Positions 16,482-24,189 of a stretch of 43,931 bases of DNA are shown here, one piece after another. The DNA is from Streptomyces phyllanthi (GTDB lineage Bacteria > Actinomycetota > Actinomycetes > Streptomycetales > Streptomycetaceae): positions 1 to 43,931 of the forward strand of contig NZ_VJZE01000021.1 of assembly GCF_009377205.1 (NCBI RefSeq), given 5' to 3'. The notes under the pieces were generated by a model, which made no database searches, had not been told where the DNA came from, and was given only the letters and a program-made list of their open reading frames with translations. Made by a program: the position numbers and the translations under genes. Within the stretch, counting starts at the first letter, position 1. The number at the start of each line of letters is the position of its first letter.

Positions 16482-16787
16482 CGAGGCGCCCCTCACCTCC
16501 GCACGGCCCTTGCATCAGCTGTCCCACGGGCTATGAGAAAGGCATCGAAGCTTGCGGATAATCCGCCGAAGACCAGAAAAACATGATGATCTAGGCTTTT
16601 ATCAGCGTACCGCCCTGGACTCTGCTGTCGGTTCCGGATCCGAAGCCGGCGGCTGCGAGTGCCCTTGACGATGGCGTGGGGTGTGACAGCGGCCGATCAG
16701 CGAGGCAGCATGAGCCCACCAATCCTCGATCCGCAGCCGCCGCGTCGTGCCTCGTCTGCGGTGGTGTCCGCTGTGCCGGGAGAGCCA
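16482..16787. promoter_or_regulatory. Divergent intergenic region with GCGGAT-A-ATCCGC palindrome
   Basis: 306 bp between the phosphatase gene and the sensor kinase gene. A perfect inverted repeat GCGGAT (16554-16559) / ATCCGC (16561-16566) with a 1-base centre sits on the phosphatase side, followed by the AT-rich stretch 16567-16606, a likely promoter zone. The 16-base FixJ-like box found downstream is not seen here. Confidence 0.4.
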
Positions 16788-18239
16788 ATGAATGATCTTG
16801 AACTGGCCGACTACCGGGACCTCGTCCAGTCCCTGAAGTACTGCGTGCTGATCCACGACGCCGCCACGTACGAGATCCTGTGGGCCAACCAGGCGGCCTG
16901 CGCGCTGCTCGGCTGGACCGTCGACGAGCTGAAGCCGCTCAAGGCACCGGACATGAGCAAGAACGCCCAGCAGTACAGCCGTGAGCTGGGACATCGCTGG
17001 CTGCGCGGGGCCGTCGAGCAGGGAGTCAGCGCCACCGAGTGGTGTTATCGCTCCAAGCGCGGCGAAGAGGTCCTCACCGAGGCCATCGCCATCCTTGTCG
17101 ACCTCCCGTCCCGGCCGGTCATCATGGTCCAGTTCCGGGACATCGAGGAGGAGAAGGCCGTCCGGCGCGACCTCTTCCGCACCGAGGGCCGGCTCCGGGC
17201 CTTCCTGGCGAGCCTGGCCGAGGGCATCGTCGTGCTCGACGACGACGGGCGGGTCATGTTCGCCAGCGAGTCGGCCACCAAGCAGCTCGGCCCGGATCTG
17301 CACGGGGCCGACTTCGCGCGGTACTGCCGGGACGGCGCCGTACCGGCCGAGGCGGGGCGCTATCGCTTCGCCGAACCGGGCGGCGGTGAGCCCCGCTGGT
17401 ACGCGGTCACCCGTCAGTACATCGACATCGAGAGCGACCTCCGGGGTCATCTGCTGCTCTTCTACGACATCACCGACCGGGTGCTGGAAGAGGAGGAGCA
17501 CCGCCGGGACACCCAGCGGCTGAACCATCTGGCCCGTTACAACGCCATGGGGGACATGGCGATGGCCATCGCGCACGAGGTCAGCCAGCCGATCGCCGCC
17601 GCCTACAACTTCGTGGAAGGTACCCGCGGACGGCTTCTGGCCCAGGGCGCCGGGGCCGGCACCGAGGCCGAATCCGTCATCTGGGGACTGGACAACGCCA
17701 AACGACAGATCGAACGGGCCAGCAGGATTCTCGACAGCCTGCGGCAGTACGTCGGCAGACTGGAGCATGCCGAGCGGCTGACCGATCTGGGGTCGATCGT
17801 CGAGGACTGCCGGTACTTCATCGAACTGCGTGCCCAGGGCGACTCCGTACACCTCGACTACGACCTGACCTCCGACCCCCTGCCGGTGCGCTGCGAGCAC
17901 GTCCTCATCGGCCAGGTCGTCATGAATCTGGCCTTCAACGGCATCGAGGAGATGGCCAACTGGCCCCCCGAGCGGCGCAGGGTGGAGCTGGCCACCCGGC
18001 TGTCACCGGACGGGGAGTGGGCCGAACTCGTCGTACGCGATCACGGACAGGGCCTCGGGGGACGCTCCGGCGACCGGCTCTTCGACGGGGTGTTCACCGG
18101 CAAGGTGAACGGCAGCGGGATCGGTCTGGCGCTCAGCCACCGGATCGTCACCCGACACGGCGGGCGTATCTCCGCCGTGGAGGGACAACCCGAGGGAGCC
18201 GTGTTCTCCTTCGCGCTCCCGGTGACCCGCCCGCAATAG
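16788..18239 (+). CDS. Soluble FixL-like sensor histidine kinase of the IAA cluster
   Basis: 483 residues from the ATG at 16788 (GGGAG 5-6 nt upstream); longer starts at 16710 or 16671 are possible. No transmembrane segment is visible, so it senses a cytoplasmic signal. Two PAS-like domains lie at about 10-120 and 135-230 (LHDAA..WANQAACALLGW; GIVVLDDDGRVMFAS). A FixL/TodS-type H-box follows, AIAHEVSQPIAA with phospho-acceptor H263, then N-box (VMNLAFNGIEEM) and G-boxes (DHGQGL, GSGIGLALSH). Its cognate regulator is most likely the FixJ-like protein at 19104. Proteobacterial iac clusters controlled by a two-component pair (described as IacS/IacY in Paraburkholderia, from memory) are the closest parallel. 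Confidence 0.9.
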   Translation: MNDLELADYRDLVQSLKYCVLIHDAATYEILWANQAACALLGWTVDELKPLKAPDMSKNAQQYSRELGHRWLRGAVEQGVSATEWCYRSKRGEEVLTEAIAILVDLPSRPVIMVQFRDIEEEKAVRRDLFRTEGRLRAFLASLAEGIVVLDDDGRVMFASESATKQLGPDLHGADFARYCRDGAVPAEAGRYRFAEPGGGEPRWYAVTRQYIDIESDLRGHLLLFYDITDRVLEEEEHRRDTQRLNHLARYNAMGDMAMAIAHEVSQPIAAAYNFVEGTRGRLLAQGAGAGTEAESVIWGLDNAKRQIERASRILDSLRQYVGRLEHAERLTDLGSIVEDCRYFIELRAQGDSVHLDYDLTSDPLPVRCEHVLIGQVVMNLAFNGIEEMANWPPERRRVELATRLSPDGEWAELVVRDHGQGLGGRSGDRLFDGVFTGKVNGSGIGLALSHRIVTRHGGRISAVEGQPEGAVFSFALPVTRPQ

Positions 18240-18252
18240 GGGAATCCTTTAC
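18237..18252 (+). promoter_or_regulatory. FixJ-like operator box A
   Basis: TAGGGGAATCCTTTAC, beginning at the kinase stop codon. It is one of three related 16-mers (also 19739-19754 and 22589-22604) that end in TTAC; on the other strand each begins GTAAR. A likely -10 (CTAGCCT) starts at 18318, 66 bp downstream of the box end. Confidence 0.6.
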
Positions 18253-18370
18253 ACGAGGAAAGGAAATACCGGTCCATCCGCTCGGAAACCGGTCTTGTCC
18301 GGGTCCGTGCGGAACACCTAGCCTTCGGCGAAAGACTCCCGCGGCATTCGAGACATTCGAGGTATCGCCC

Positions 18371-18838
18371 ATGGGGAACCAGCGAGAACACGTGATGAAC
18401 ACCCTCGACCGGTACCTGCGACTGTGTGACGTTCCCGTCCGTGCCGACATCACGGACGAACTCGGTGAGCTGTTCACCGACGACGCCGTCTGGGAAGGAG
18501 TGGGCCCGGAGTACTCCGGTGAATTCGGCCGCCGGGAGGGCAGAACCGCCATCCTGGAGATGCTCGCCGGATACCTGCCACCCAACCCGCACTTCCGGGA
18601 GAACGTCCATCTCCTCTTCCCCGGCACCATCGACCTGCACGCCACCACCGCTCGAGGCACCTGGCTGATGCAGCAGTTGTCGCGCTACGCGTCGGGCGAT
18701 GCCGAGGTCGGGGTGGCGCGGCTGGAGGTGACCTTCCGCCTCGAACCGGACAGGCCGGCCCGGATCTCGCTGTTCCGCACCGAGCGGCTCTTCAGCGCCC
18801 CGCTGGCGAGCGCCCCACCGTCGAAGGAGGCCGCGTGA
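18371..18838 (+). CDS. SnoaL/NTF2-like protein of the IAA cluster (possible IacI)
   Basis: 155 residues from the ATG at 18371 (GAGG 8 nt upstream); an internal ATG at 18395 is possible. Predicted cone-shaped NTF2 fold: helical start MNTLDRYLRLCDVP, ELGELFTDDAVWEGVGPEYSG, RREGRTAILEMLAGYLP, then strands (HARGTWLMQQ-like region, VGVARLEVTFRLE). SnoaL-like proteins act as small cyclases, isomerases or binding proteins. IAA clusters carry a small extra protein, IacI, that I recall as belonging to this kind of family, but I am not certain. It is first in a unit with the 87-residue protein and the response regulator, and overlaps the next gene by 4 bases. Confidence 0.75.
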   Translation: MGNQREHVMNTLDRYLRLCDVPVRADITDELGELFTDDAVWEGVGPEYSGEFGRREGRTAILEMLAGYLPPNPHFRENVHLLFPGTIDLHATTARGTWLMQQLSRYASGDAEVGVARLEVTFRLEPDRPARISLFRTERLFSAPLASAPPSKEAA

Positions 18839-19098
18839 GCGCCGACCGCAGGAGCATGCTCCTGACCTGCTACGCCGACACCCATGGCTACGGCTGGCAC
18901 CACGTGGACCTGTTCACCCACGACCACACGGGCCGCGAGGTCAACTGGGTGCACTGGCAGGTCGACGAGGACGGCCCGGCCGGCGCCGACGAGGCCACCG
19001 CCCGGGTCGAGCCGGCCCTGCGGCGGACGAGCGAATGGCGGCGCGGGATCAGCGCCGACGGCAGCGAGTACTGGACCGCCCAGGCCGCTTGGGGGTGA
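18835..19098 (+). CDS. Small protein of unknown function between SnoaL-like and FixJ-like genes
   Basis: 87 residues, GTG start overlapping the previous stop (GTGA), so translation is coupled. The sequence is Trp-, His- and acidic-rich (YADTHGYGWHHVDLFTHDHT, WVHWQVDEDGP, SEYWTAQAAWG). No membrane segment or known domain is recognised; the His/Asp-rich N-terminal part could bind a metal. It sits tightly between a catabolic-looking gene and the regulator gene, so it probably acts in IAA turnover or in its signalling. Function not assigned. Confidence 0.75.
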   Translation: MSADRRSMLLTCYADTHGYGWHHVDLFTHDHTGREVNWVHWQVDEDGPAGADEATARVEPALRRTSEWRRGISADGSEYWTAQAAWG

Positions 19099-19103
19099 CC
19101 GGG

Positions 19104-19733
19104 ATGAACACCCAGACCCAGAGCATCGTCTACATCATCGACGACGACCGTGAGCTGTGTACGTCTCTGGCCTGGCTGCTGGAGTCGGTCCGGATCCAGT
19201 CGGTGTGTTTCACCGACGTCGGCTCCTTCCTGGAGTCCTATGACCCGGACCGGCCCGCCTGCATGGTCCTGGACGTCCGCATGCCGGAGGTCGGCGGCTT
19301 CCAACTGCAGGAGATCCTCAACCGGGCCGGCTCGGCCATCCCGGTCGTCTTCGTCTCCGCGCACGGCGACATCCGGATGTCGGTCCGCGCCCTGCAGAAC
19401 GGCGCGGTCGACTTCCTGGAGAAGCCCTACGACCCGCAGCACATGGTGGAGGTCGTCCAGCAGGCGCTGCGCACCGCGCAGGAACGGTTTACGCAGGCAT
19501 CGCGGAAACGGGTGCTGCTGGCGCGTCTGAGCCAGCTCAGTCCGCGTGAGCTGGAGATACTGCGCATGGTGATCGACGGCGTGCCCAGCAAGAACATCGC
19601 GACCCGGCTGGGGATCAGTGTCAAGACCGTCGATGTGCACCGCACCCGGATCCGGGAGAAGGCCGACGCCGAGAGCATGGCCACCCTCGTCCGCGACGTG
19701 CTCCAGCACGGGGTCGCGCTGCCGTCGGCCTGA
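19104..19733 (+). CDS. FixJ/TodT-type response regulator, probable activator of the IAA regulon
   Basis: 209 residues from the ATG at 19104 (GGGGGTGA just upstream); a GTG at 19095 overlapping the previous stop is an alternative. The receiver domain (1-120) has the acidic pocket IIDDD (13-15), phospho-acceptor D57 in MVLDVRMPEVGG, S85 and K107 in LEKPYD. The C-terminal LuxR-type HTH (about 145-205) reads LSPRELEILRMVIDG, SKNIATRLGISVKTVDVHR. The class is FixJ/StyR/TodT, which typically controls aerobic aromatic catabolism. Three FixJ-like boxes precede the regulon's transcription units. Confidence 0.93.
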   Translation: MNTQTQSIVYIIDDDRELCTSLAWLLESVRIQSVCFTDVGSFLESYDPDRPACMVLDVRMPEVGGFQLQEILNRAGSAIPVVFVSAHGDIRMSVRALQNGAVDFLEKPYDPQHMVEVVQQALRTAQERFTQASRKRVLLARLSQLSPRELEILRMVIDGVPSKNIATRLGISVKTVDVHRTRIREKADAESMATLVRDVLQHGVALPSA

Positions 19734-19738
19734 GGCTC

Positions 19739-19754
19739 GTAAAGAAATCCTTAC
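19739..19754 (+). promoter_or_regulatory. FixJ-like operator box B
   Basis: GTAAAGAAATCCTTAC, a near-palindrome (GTAA...TTAC at both ends) 5 bp after the regulator stop codon and 107 bp before the DUF485 gene start. Of the three boxes it is the most symmetric. Confidence 0.6.
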
Positions 19755-19796
19755 CCCGGTAGGGAAAACACTGGGAACAAACTCTCAAAACCCTCA

Positions 19797-19824
19797 TTGC
19801 CGCTCGTTATCCGGCCTGTATACG
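19797..19824 (+). promoter_or_regulatory. Candidate promoter of the transporter unit
   Basis: TTGCCG at 19797-19802 and TATACG at 19819-19824, separated by 16 bp, match -35 and -10 elements. The -10 begins 65 bp after the end of box B. Confidence 0.4.
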
Positions 19825-19860
19825 CTCCCGCCCAATCCTCAACGGAGACGGGAGTCGGAT

Positions 19861-20184
19861 ATGACTCAGGAAGTCCAGCAAGAAAAGCCGGACGTGATAT
19901 CTGCCGGGGCGATGACGTCCCTCGACACCATAGCGGCACAACGGATCGGTATCGCTCTCCGCTTTTCAGCGGTGATGTGCCTCTTCTTCTTCCCTCTGCC
20001 CCTCCTCGGCCTGTTCACCTCGGCGCTCGACGGCGTCGTCGTCGGCGGTCTGACCTGGGCCTGGATCTACGCGTTCGCACAGTTCGCCGTCGCTCTCCTG
20101 CTGGCCACCCGGTACACGGCGAGCGCCGCGCGACTGGACGCGAAGATCACCGAAGCTCTGCGGCAATCACCGAAGAAAGGCTGA
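19861..20184 (+). CDS. DUF485 membrane protein paired with symporter
   Basis: 107 residues starting at ATG 19861 (GGGAG 6-8 nt upstream). Two hydrophobic helices are visible at about 34-55 (VMCLFFFPLPLLGLFTSAL) and 62-82 (LTWAWIYAFAQFAVALLLA), with a polar C-terminal tail. DUF485 proteins are the usual small partner encoded just ahead of acetate/aromatic-acid sodium:solute symporters (as YjcH precedes ActP). Only 6 bp separates it from the symporter gene. It is likely an accessory subunit or assembly factor of the transporter. Confidence 0.88.
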   Translation: MTQEVQQEKPDVISAGAMTSLDTIAAQRIGIALRFSAVMCLFFFPLPLLGLFTSALDGVVVGGLTWAWIYAFAQFAVALLLATRYTASAARLDAKITEALRQSPKKG

Positions 20185-20190
20185 CACCCG

Positions 20191-21705
20191 ATGGACGCTG
20201 TCTCAGCGGTGATTTTCACCGTCCTGGTTCTGATCACCCTCGGAATCACCTACGTGGCTGCCAGACGCAGCAAGTCCGCAGCAGACCACTTCGTCGCCGG
20301 AGGCCAGCTCTCCGGACGGCAGAACGGTCTCGCCATCGCCGGCGACTACATTTCCGCCGCGTCGTTCCTCGGCGTCACGGGCGCCATCGCACTGGGCGGA
20401 TTCAACGGCTTCTACCTGGCCGTGTTCGTCCCCGTCGCCTATCTGCTGACGCTGCTCCTGGTCGCCGAACCACTGCGCAACCTCGGCCGCTTCACCCTGG
20501 CCGATGTGCTGGCCGCCCGGTTCTCGGGGCGGGCCGTCCGCAGCTCGATGGCCGTCACCACCGTCGTCGTCAGCACGGTCTACCTGATCGCCCAGTTCGT
20601 GGGCGCGGCCCTGCTGGTGACCGCCCTCTTCGACATCGACTACACCGCCGCCGTCCTCGTCATCGGCGGACTCACCACCGTGTACACCCTGCTCGGCGGC
20701 ATGCTCGCGACGAGCTGGATCCAGATCGTCAAGACCGGCCTCATGCTGGCCTGCACCGTCACCCTGTTCGTGCTGATCCTCAACAAGTACGACTTCAACC
20801 CCCTCGGCGCTTTCAACGACGCCCTGCACACGGTGGGGCAGCAGGCCGTGGCGCCGACCCGGACCACCGCGCTCGCCGGCTTCGACCAGCTGTCCATGGT
20901 CGTCGGCCTGGTCCTCGGCGTGCTCGGCCTGCCGCACGTCATGATCCGGTTCCTCACCGTCCCGGACGCCCGGGCGGCGCGCTCGTCGGCGGTCACCGCC
21001 ATCTGGGTCTTCGCCGCGTTCTACCTGATGATCCCCGTGATCGGCTACGGCGCCGCCCAGCTCGTCGGCCGGGACGGGATCGCCGCGAAGCACCCGGCCG
21101 GCAACCTTGCGGTCGTCCAGCTCGCGGAGACGCTCGGCGGCAATCTGCTGCTCGCGGTGGTCGCGGCGGTCGCCTTCGTCACCATCCTCGCCGTACTGTC
21201 CGGCCTGGTGATGGCCGTCTCCGGCGCCATCGCGCACGACCTCTACGGCCAGGTCCTCAAGCGCGGTGCCGCGACCGCCCGGGGCGAGTTGACCGCGGCC
21301 CGACTCGCGACCCTCGTCACCTGCGCCGTCGGGGTGGTGATCGCGCTCGCCGCCGAACGCCAGAACATCGCCTTCCTCGCCTCGCTCGCCTTCGCCGTGG
21401 CGGCCAGTGCCAACCTCCCGGCCCTGCTGCTGACGATCTACTGGCGCCGGATGACCGCGCGAGCGGTGATCAGCGGGATGGCGGTCGGACTCGTCACCTC
21501 CCTCACCATCATCCTGCTCGGCCCCGCCGTGAACGGCCCCGACGCGGTGCTCGGCTTCTCCAACCCCGCCCTGGTCTCGCTGCCGCTCAGCCTGCTCGTC
21601 TCGGTACTGGTCGCCCTGCTCCTCCCCGACCGCGGCAAGGCGGCCGACACCGGGCAGTCCACCTTCCGGGCCCTGCGGCTCAAGGCCCTGACCGGAGTCA
21701 GCTGA
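20191..21705 (+). CDS. Sodium:solute symporter (SSS/ActP-like), likely IAA or aromatic-acid importer
   Basis: 504 residues with about 13 hydrophobic segments. Family signatures are present: ARRSKSAADHFVAGGQLSG after the first helix, NGLAIAGDYISAASFLGVTG in the second, GGMLATSWIQIVKTGLM, and RFLTVPDARAARSSA. It resembles ActP/monocarboxylate members, which import small or aromatic carboxylates with Na+ or H+. Located between the FixJ-like regulator and the catabolic genes and preceded by box B, it most likely brings in IAA or a related acid. Known proteobacterial iac transporters are of other types, as far as I recall. The substrate is inference. Confidence 0.88.
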   Translation: MDAVSAVIFTVLVLITLGITYVAARRSKSAADHFVAGGQLSGRQNGLAIAGDYISAASFLGVTGAIALGGFNGFYLAVFVPVAYLLTLLLVAEPLRNLGRFTLADVLAARFSGRAVRSSMAVTTVVVSTVYLIAQFVGAALLVTALFDIDYTAAVLVIGGLTTVYTLLGGMLATSWIQIVKTGLMLACTVTLFVLILNKYDFNPLGAFNDALHTVGQQAVAPTRTTALAGFDQLSMVVGLVLGVLGLPHVMIRFLTVPDARAARSSAVTAIWVFAAFYLMIPVIGYGAAQLVGRDGIAAKHPAGNLAVVQLAETLGGNLLLAVVAAVAFVTILAVLSGLVMAVSGAIAHDLYGQVLKRGAATARGELTAARLATLVTCAVGVVIALAAERQNIAFLASLAFAVAASANLPALLLTIYWRRMTARAVISGMAVGLVTSLTIILLGPAVNGPDAVLGFSNPALVSLPLSLLVSVLVALLLPDRGKAADTGQSTFRALRLKALTGVS

Positions 21706-21736
21706 CATGACGACACAGGACAGAAGGGACATCAGT

Positions 21737-22591
21737 ATGGCGACGGACTCGCTCGCAGAGGACGGCATCAGATCGGTCACGGTCACGGGAGCGGGCGGAG
21801 TGCCACTGCACGTGCTCGACGCCGGACCCGAGGACGCCCCGGCCGTCGTGCTGCTGCACGGCTTCGCCCAGTCCGCCCGCAGCTGGCTCCACCAGCTCGC
21901 CGCACCCGGCCCGATCCGCGTGGTCGCACCCGATCTGCGCGGCCACGGACACTCCGGAAAACCCGACTCCGCCTATCTGGACGAACGGGTGTGGGCCGAC
22001 GACGTGGCGGCCGTGATCGAGGAACTGCGGCTCGACCGGCCCGTCCTGGGCGGCTGGTCCTACGGCGGCCTGGTGGCCCTTGACTACATCGCCGTGCACG
22101 GCGACTCGGCACTGTCAGGACTGCTCACCGTGGACGCGAGCCTGCTGGCGGGCGTACCCGGCGCGGAACGGATGTTCGGCGCGGACTTCGTGGCCCTGCT
22201 CCCTGAGCTGACAGACGACGACGAGGGGACGACCGCCGAGGCCCGCCGCAAGCTGCTCGACGTGTCGGTGGAGCGCCCCCTCGCCGCCGACACGGCACGG
22301 ACCCTGCTCGACGCGAGCCTGCGCACGCCACCCCGCGTCTGCGCCGCACTGCTGCAGCGTCCCCTGGACCGCAGCGGGACGGCGGCCGGCGTCACCGTGC
22401 CCTGGCTGGCCGTCCAGGGCGACCGGGACCGGGTCGTCACACCGGCCGCGCTGGACCACATCGCAGCCGTCCGGCCGACCGCGCAGGCGCAGCTGTGGGA
22501 AGGGACCGGGCATTCGCCCTTCCTGGAGGAACCCGAACGGTTCAACCACCAGTTGACCGCTTTCGTCGGGCGTTCCGTCTCCGGCGCCTAG
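21737..22591 (+). CDS. Alpha/beta hydrolase in the IAA cluster
   Basis: 284 residues from ATG 21737 (AGAAGG upstream); a start at 21707, 1 bp after the symporter stop, is equally possible. Catalytic triad candidates are S108 in the nucleophile elbow GGWSYGG, Asp in QGDRDRVVT, and His in GTGHSPFLEE; the oxyanion motif is HGF and the core is VVAPDLRGHGHSGKPD. It hydrolyses an ester, lactone or amide. Two roles fit: release of IAA from a conjugate before catabolism, or 3-oxoadipate enol-lactone hydrolysis after CatC, since no separate catD/pcaD lies in the window. Sequence alone does not decide. Confidence 0.88.
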   Translation: MATDSLAEDGIRSVTVTGAGGVPLHVLDAGPEDAPAVVLLHGFAQSARSWLHQLAAPGPIRVVAPDLRGHGHSGKPDSAYLDERVWADDVAAVIEELRLDRPVLGGWSYGGLVALDYIAVHGDSALSGLLTVDASLLAGVPGAERMFGADFVALLPELTDDDEGTTAEARRKLLDVSVERPLAADTARTLLDASLRTPPRVCAALLQRPLDRSGTAAGVTVPWLAVQGDRDRVVTPAALDHIAAVRPTAQAQLWEGTGHSPFLEEPERFNHQLTAFVGRSVSGA

Positions 22592-22604
22592 GGAATTCCC
22601 TTAC
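22589..22604 (+). promoter_or_regulatory. FixJ-like operator box C
   Basis: TAGGGAATTCCCTTAC, overlapping the hydrolase stop codon. A likely -10 (CTAGCGT) starts at 22649, 45 bp downstream, ahead of iacA. It contains the perfect palindrome GGGAATTCCC. Confidence 0.6.
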
Positions 22605-22705
22605 TCGGCGTGGTTCAAATCCCAATGGTGGGCGACCGGTTGACACGCCTAGCGTGAAGACACGGCGGGCAGGTGAACCGCCCGGCAATGCGAGGAGATT
22701 CCCTC

Positions 22706-23815
22706 ATGACGAAGTTCGATCAGGTACTGGCCCTGACAGCCGAAAGGCGGGCCGAATTCGAGGAGAAGCGGCACGTTCCGCGGGATGTGATCTCCGTGTT
22801 CAAGGACGCGGGAATCTACCGGGCGAGCACTCCGAAGCGATTCGGCGGTGACGCTCTGCCGCCCGCGGAATTCCTCGGCCTCATCGAACGGATATCGGCC
22901 GTCGACGCCTCGGCCGGCTGGGTCGCGAGCTTCGCCTGCTCCGGCGTCTACCTCGCCGCCCTGCCGCTCGACACCCAGGCCGACTTGTACGCCGACGGAC
23001 CCGATGTCGCCTTCGCGGGCGGCCTGTTCCCCGTACAGCCCGCCGAACGCCTCGAGGGCGGCTACCGGGTCTCGGGCCGCTGGAAGTTCTCCAGCGGCTG
23101 CAAGGGAGCGGACGTCATCGGCGTCGGCATCAAGGCCGGCCAGGACAAGACGGGCCGGCCACTGACCGCCGTACTGCGGGCCGATCAGGTGGAGATCGCC
23201 GAGAACTGGGACGTCGTCGGTCTGCGCGGCACCGGCAGCCACGACCTGGTGGTCGACGGGGCCGTCGTACCGGAGGAGTGGACGTTCGTCCGCGGCGGCG
23301 ACCCCACCGTCGACGAACCCCTCTACCGCTATCCCACCGTGCCCTACGCCGCACAGGTCCTGGCCGTCGTCGGCCTCGGAACGGCCCGCGCCGCCCTCGA
23401 CCACGTCATCGCGCAGGGCGGCCGGTCCGGCTACACCGGCGCGCCCAAGCCCGCGGACCGTGCCACCTACCGCATCGCCGTCGGCCAGGCGGAAGCCCAA
23501 CTCCGTTCCGCACGCGCCTTCTTCTACGAGGCCACGGAGGAGGCGTGGTCGACGGTCCAGGAGGGCGACCCGGTGAGCGCCGAACAGGCGAGCGCACTGC
23601 GCCTGGCTTCCGCACACCTCGCCAAGACCTCCTTCGAAGTCGTACGGGCCGCCTACCAGCTCGGCGGCATCGGCGCGATCACCGACGGCAGCCCCCTGCA
23701 GCGTTATCTGCGGGACGCGTCGGTCGTACCGCAGCACGCCTTCCTCCAGGAGGGCATGTACGACGCCGCCGGCGCGGTCCTCATGGGCGTCCAGTCCTTC
23801 CCCGGCTACCTGTGA
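22706..23815 (+). CDS. iacA: IAA monooxygenase IacA (group D flavin monooxygenase, acyl-CoA dehydrogenase fold)
   Basis: 369 residues from the ATG at 22706, supported by GAGGAG 8 nt upstream. The acyl-CoA dehydrogenase-like layout is clear: N-terminal helices (DAGIYRASTPKRFGG), central beta domain (GRWKFSSGCKGADVIGVGIK, WDVVGLRGTGSHDLVVDG), and a C-terminal helical bundle with AYQLGGIGAITDGSPLQRYL. Such enzymes (HsaA, HpaH, IacA types) use FMNH2 or FADH2 from a separate reductase, here IacG, to hydroxylate aromatic rings. IacA carries out the first oxidation of the indole ring of IAA. The gene is first in the catabolic operon, just after box C. Confidence 0.88.
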   Translation: MTKFDQVLALTAERRAEFEEKRHVPRDVISVFKDAGIYRASTPKRFGGDALPPAEFLGLIERISAVDASAGWVASFACSGVYLAALPLDTQADLYADGPDVAFAGGLFPVQPAERLEGGYRVSGRWKFSSGCKGADVIGVGIKAGQDKTGRPLTAVLRADQVEIAENWDVVGLRGTGSHDLVVDGAVVPEEWTFVRGGDPTVDEPLYRYPTVPYAAQVLAVVGLGTARAALDHVIAQGGRSGYTGAPKPADRATYRIAVGQAEAQLRSARAFFYEATEEAWSTVQEGDPVSAEQASALRLASAHLAKTSFEVVRAAYQLGGIGAITDGSPLQRYLRDASVVPQHAFLQEGMYDAAGAVLMGVQSFPGYL

Positions 23816-23829
23816 AAGGCAGGCACTCC

Positions 23830-24189
23830 ATGTCCGAACCCCCTCTGCGGGTGCTCTTCTGCATCGGCGTCAACCAGAACTTCTTCGACCTGCCCACGGG
23901 CGAGGGCAAGTCCGTCTGGGACGGCTTCACCACCATGCTCACCCAGCTGTACGAGCTGCCCGGTGTCACCGTCCTCGGCACCATCGACGACGACCAGCAC
24001 ATGGTCGGCCCGTCCGGCTCCTGGCCGTGGACCTGTTACGTCCTCGCCGACGTCGTCGACCAGCCGGCCGTGGCCGCCGCCTGCAACCTCTTCCGCACCG
24101 TCCAGGTCGGCGAGCACGGCCTGTGGCGCTACATGAAGATCGAGGCGCGCGTCGGCCGGCCGCTGCCCGAGCCGGAGGCGACCCGATGA
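23830..24189 (+). CDS. iacB: IacB-like protein
   Basis: 119 residues (GGCAGG upstream), 14 bp after iacA and overlapping iacC by 4 bases (ATGA). A ferredoxin-like fold is plausible: strand RVLFCIGVNQNFFDL, helix SVWDGFTTMLTQLYELPG, strand VTVLGTIDDDQHMVG, then WTCYVLADVV and a closing helix and strand (WRYMKIEARVGR). IacB is conserved in IAA catabolic clusters between iacA and the dioxygenase genes but has no established biochemical role. The assignment rests on size and position in a complete iac gene set. Confidence 0.78.
   Translation: MSEPPLRVLFCIGVNQNFFDLPTGEGKSVWDGFTTMLTQLYELPGVTVLGTIDDDQHMVGPSGSWPWTCYVLADVVDQPAVAAACNLFRTVQVGEHGLWRYMKIEARVGRPLPEPEATR

Noticed and set aside
18017..18370. 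Long N-terminal extension of the SnoaL-like protein
   Set aside because: Lies inside the kinase gene in another frame and is Arg-rich shadow sequence; the family begins at 18371.
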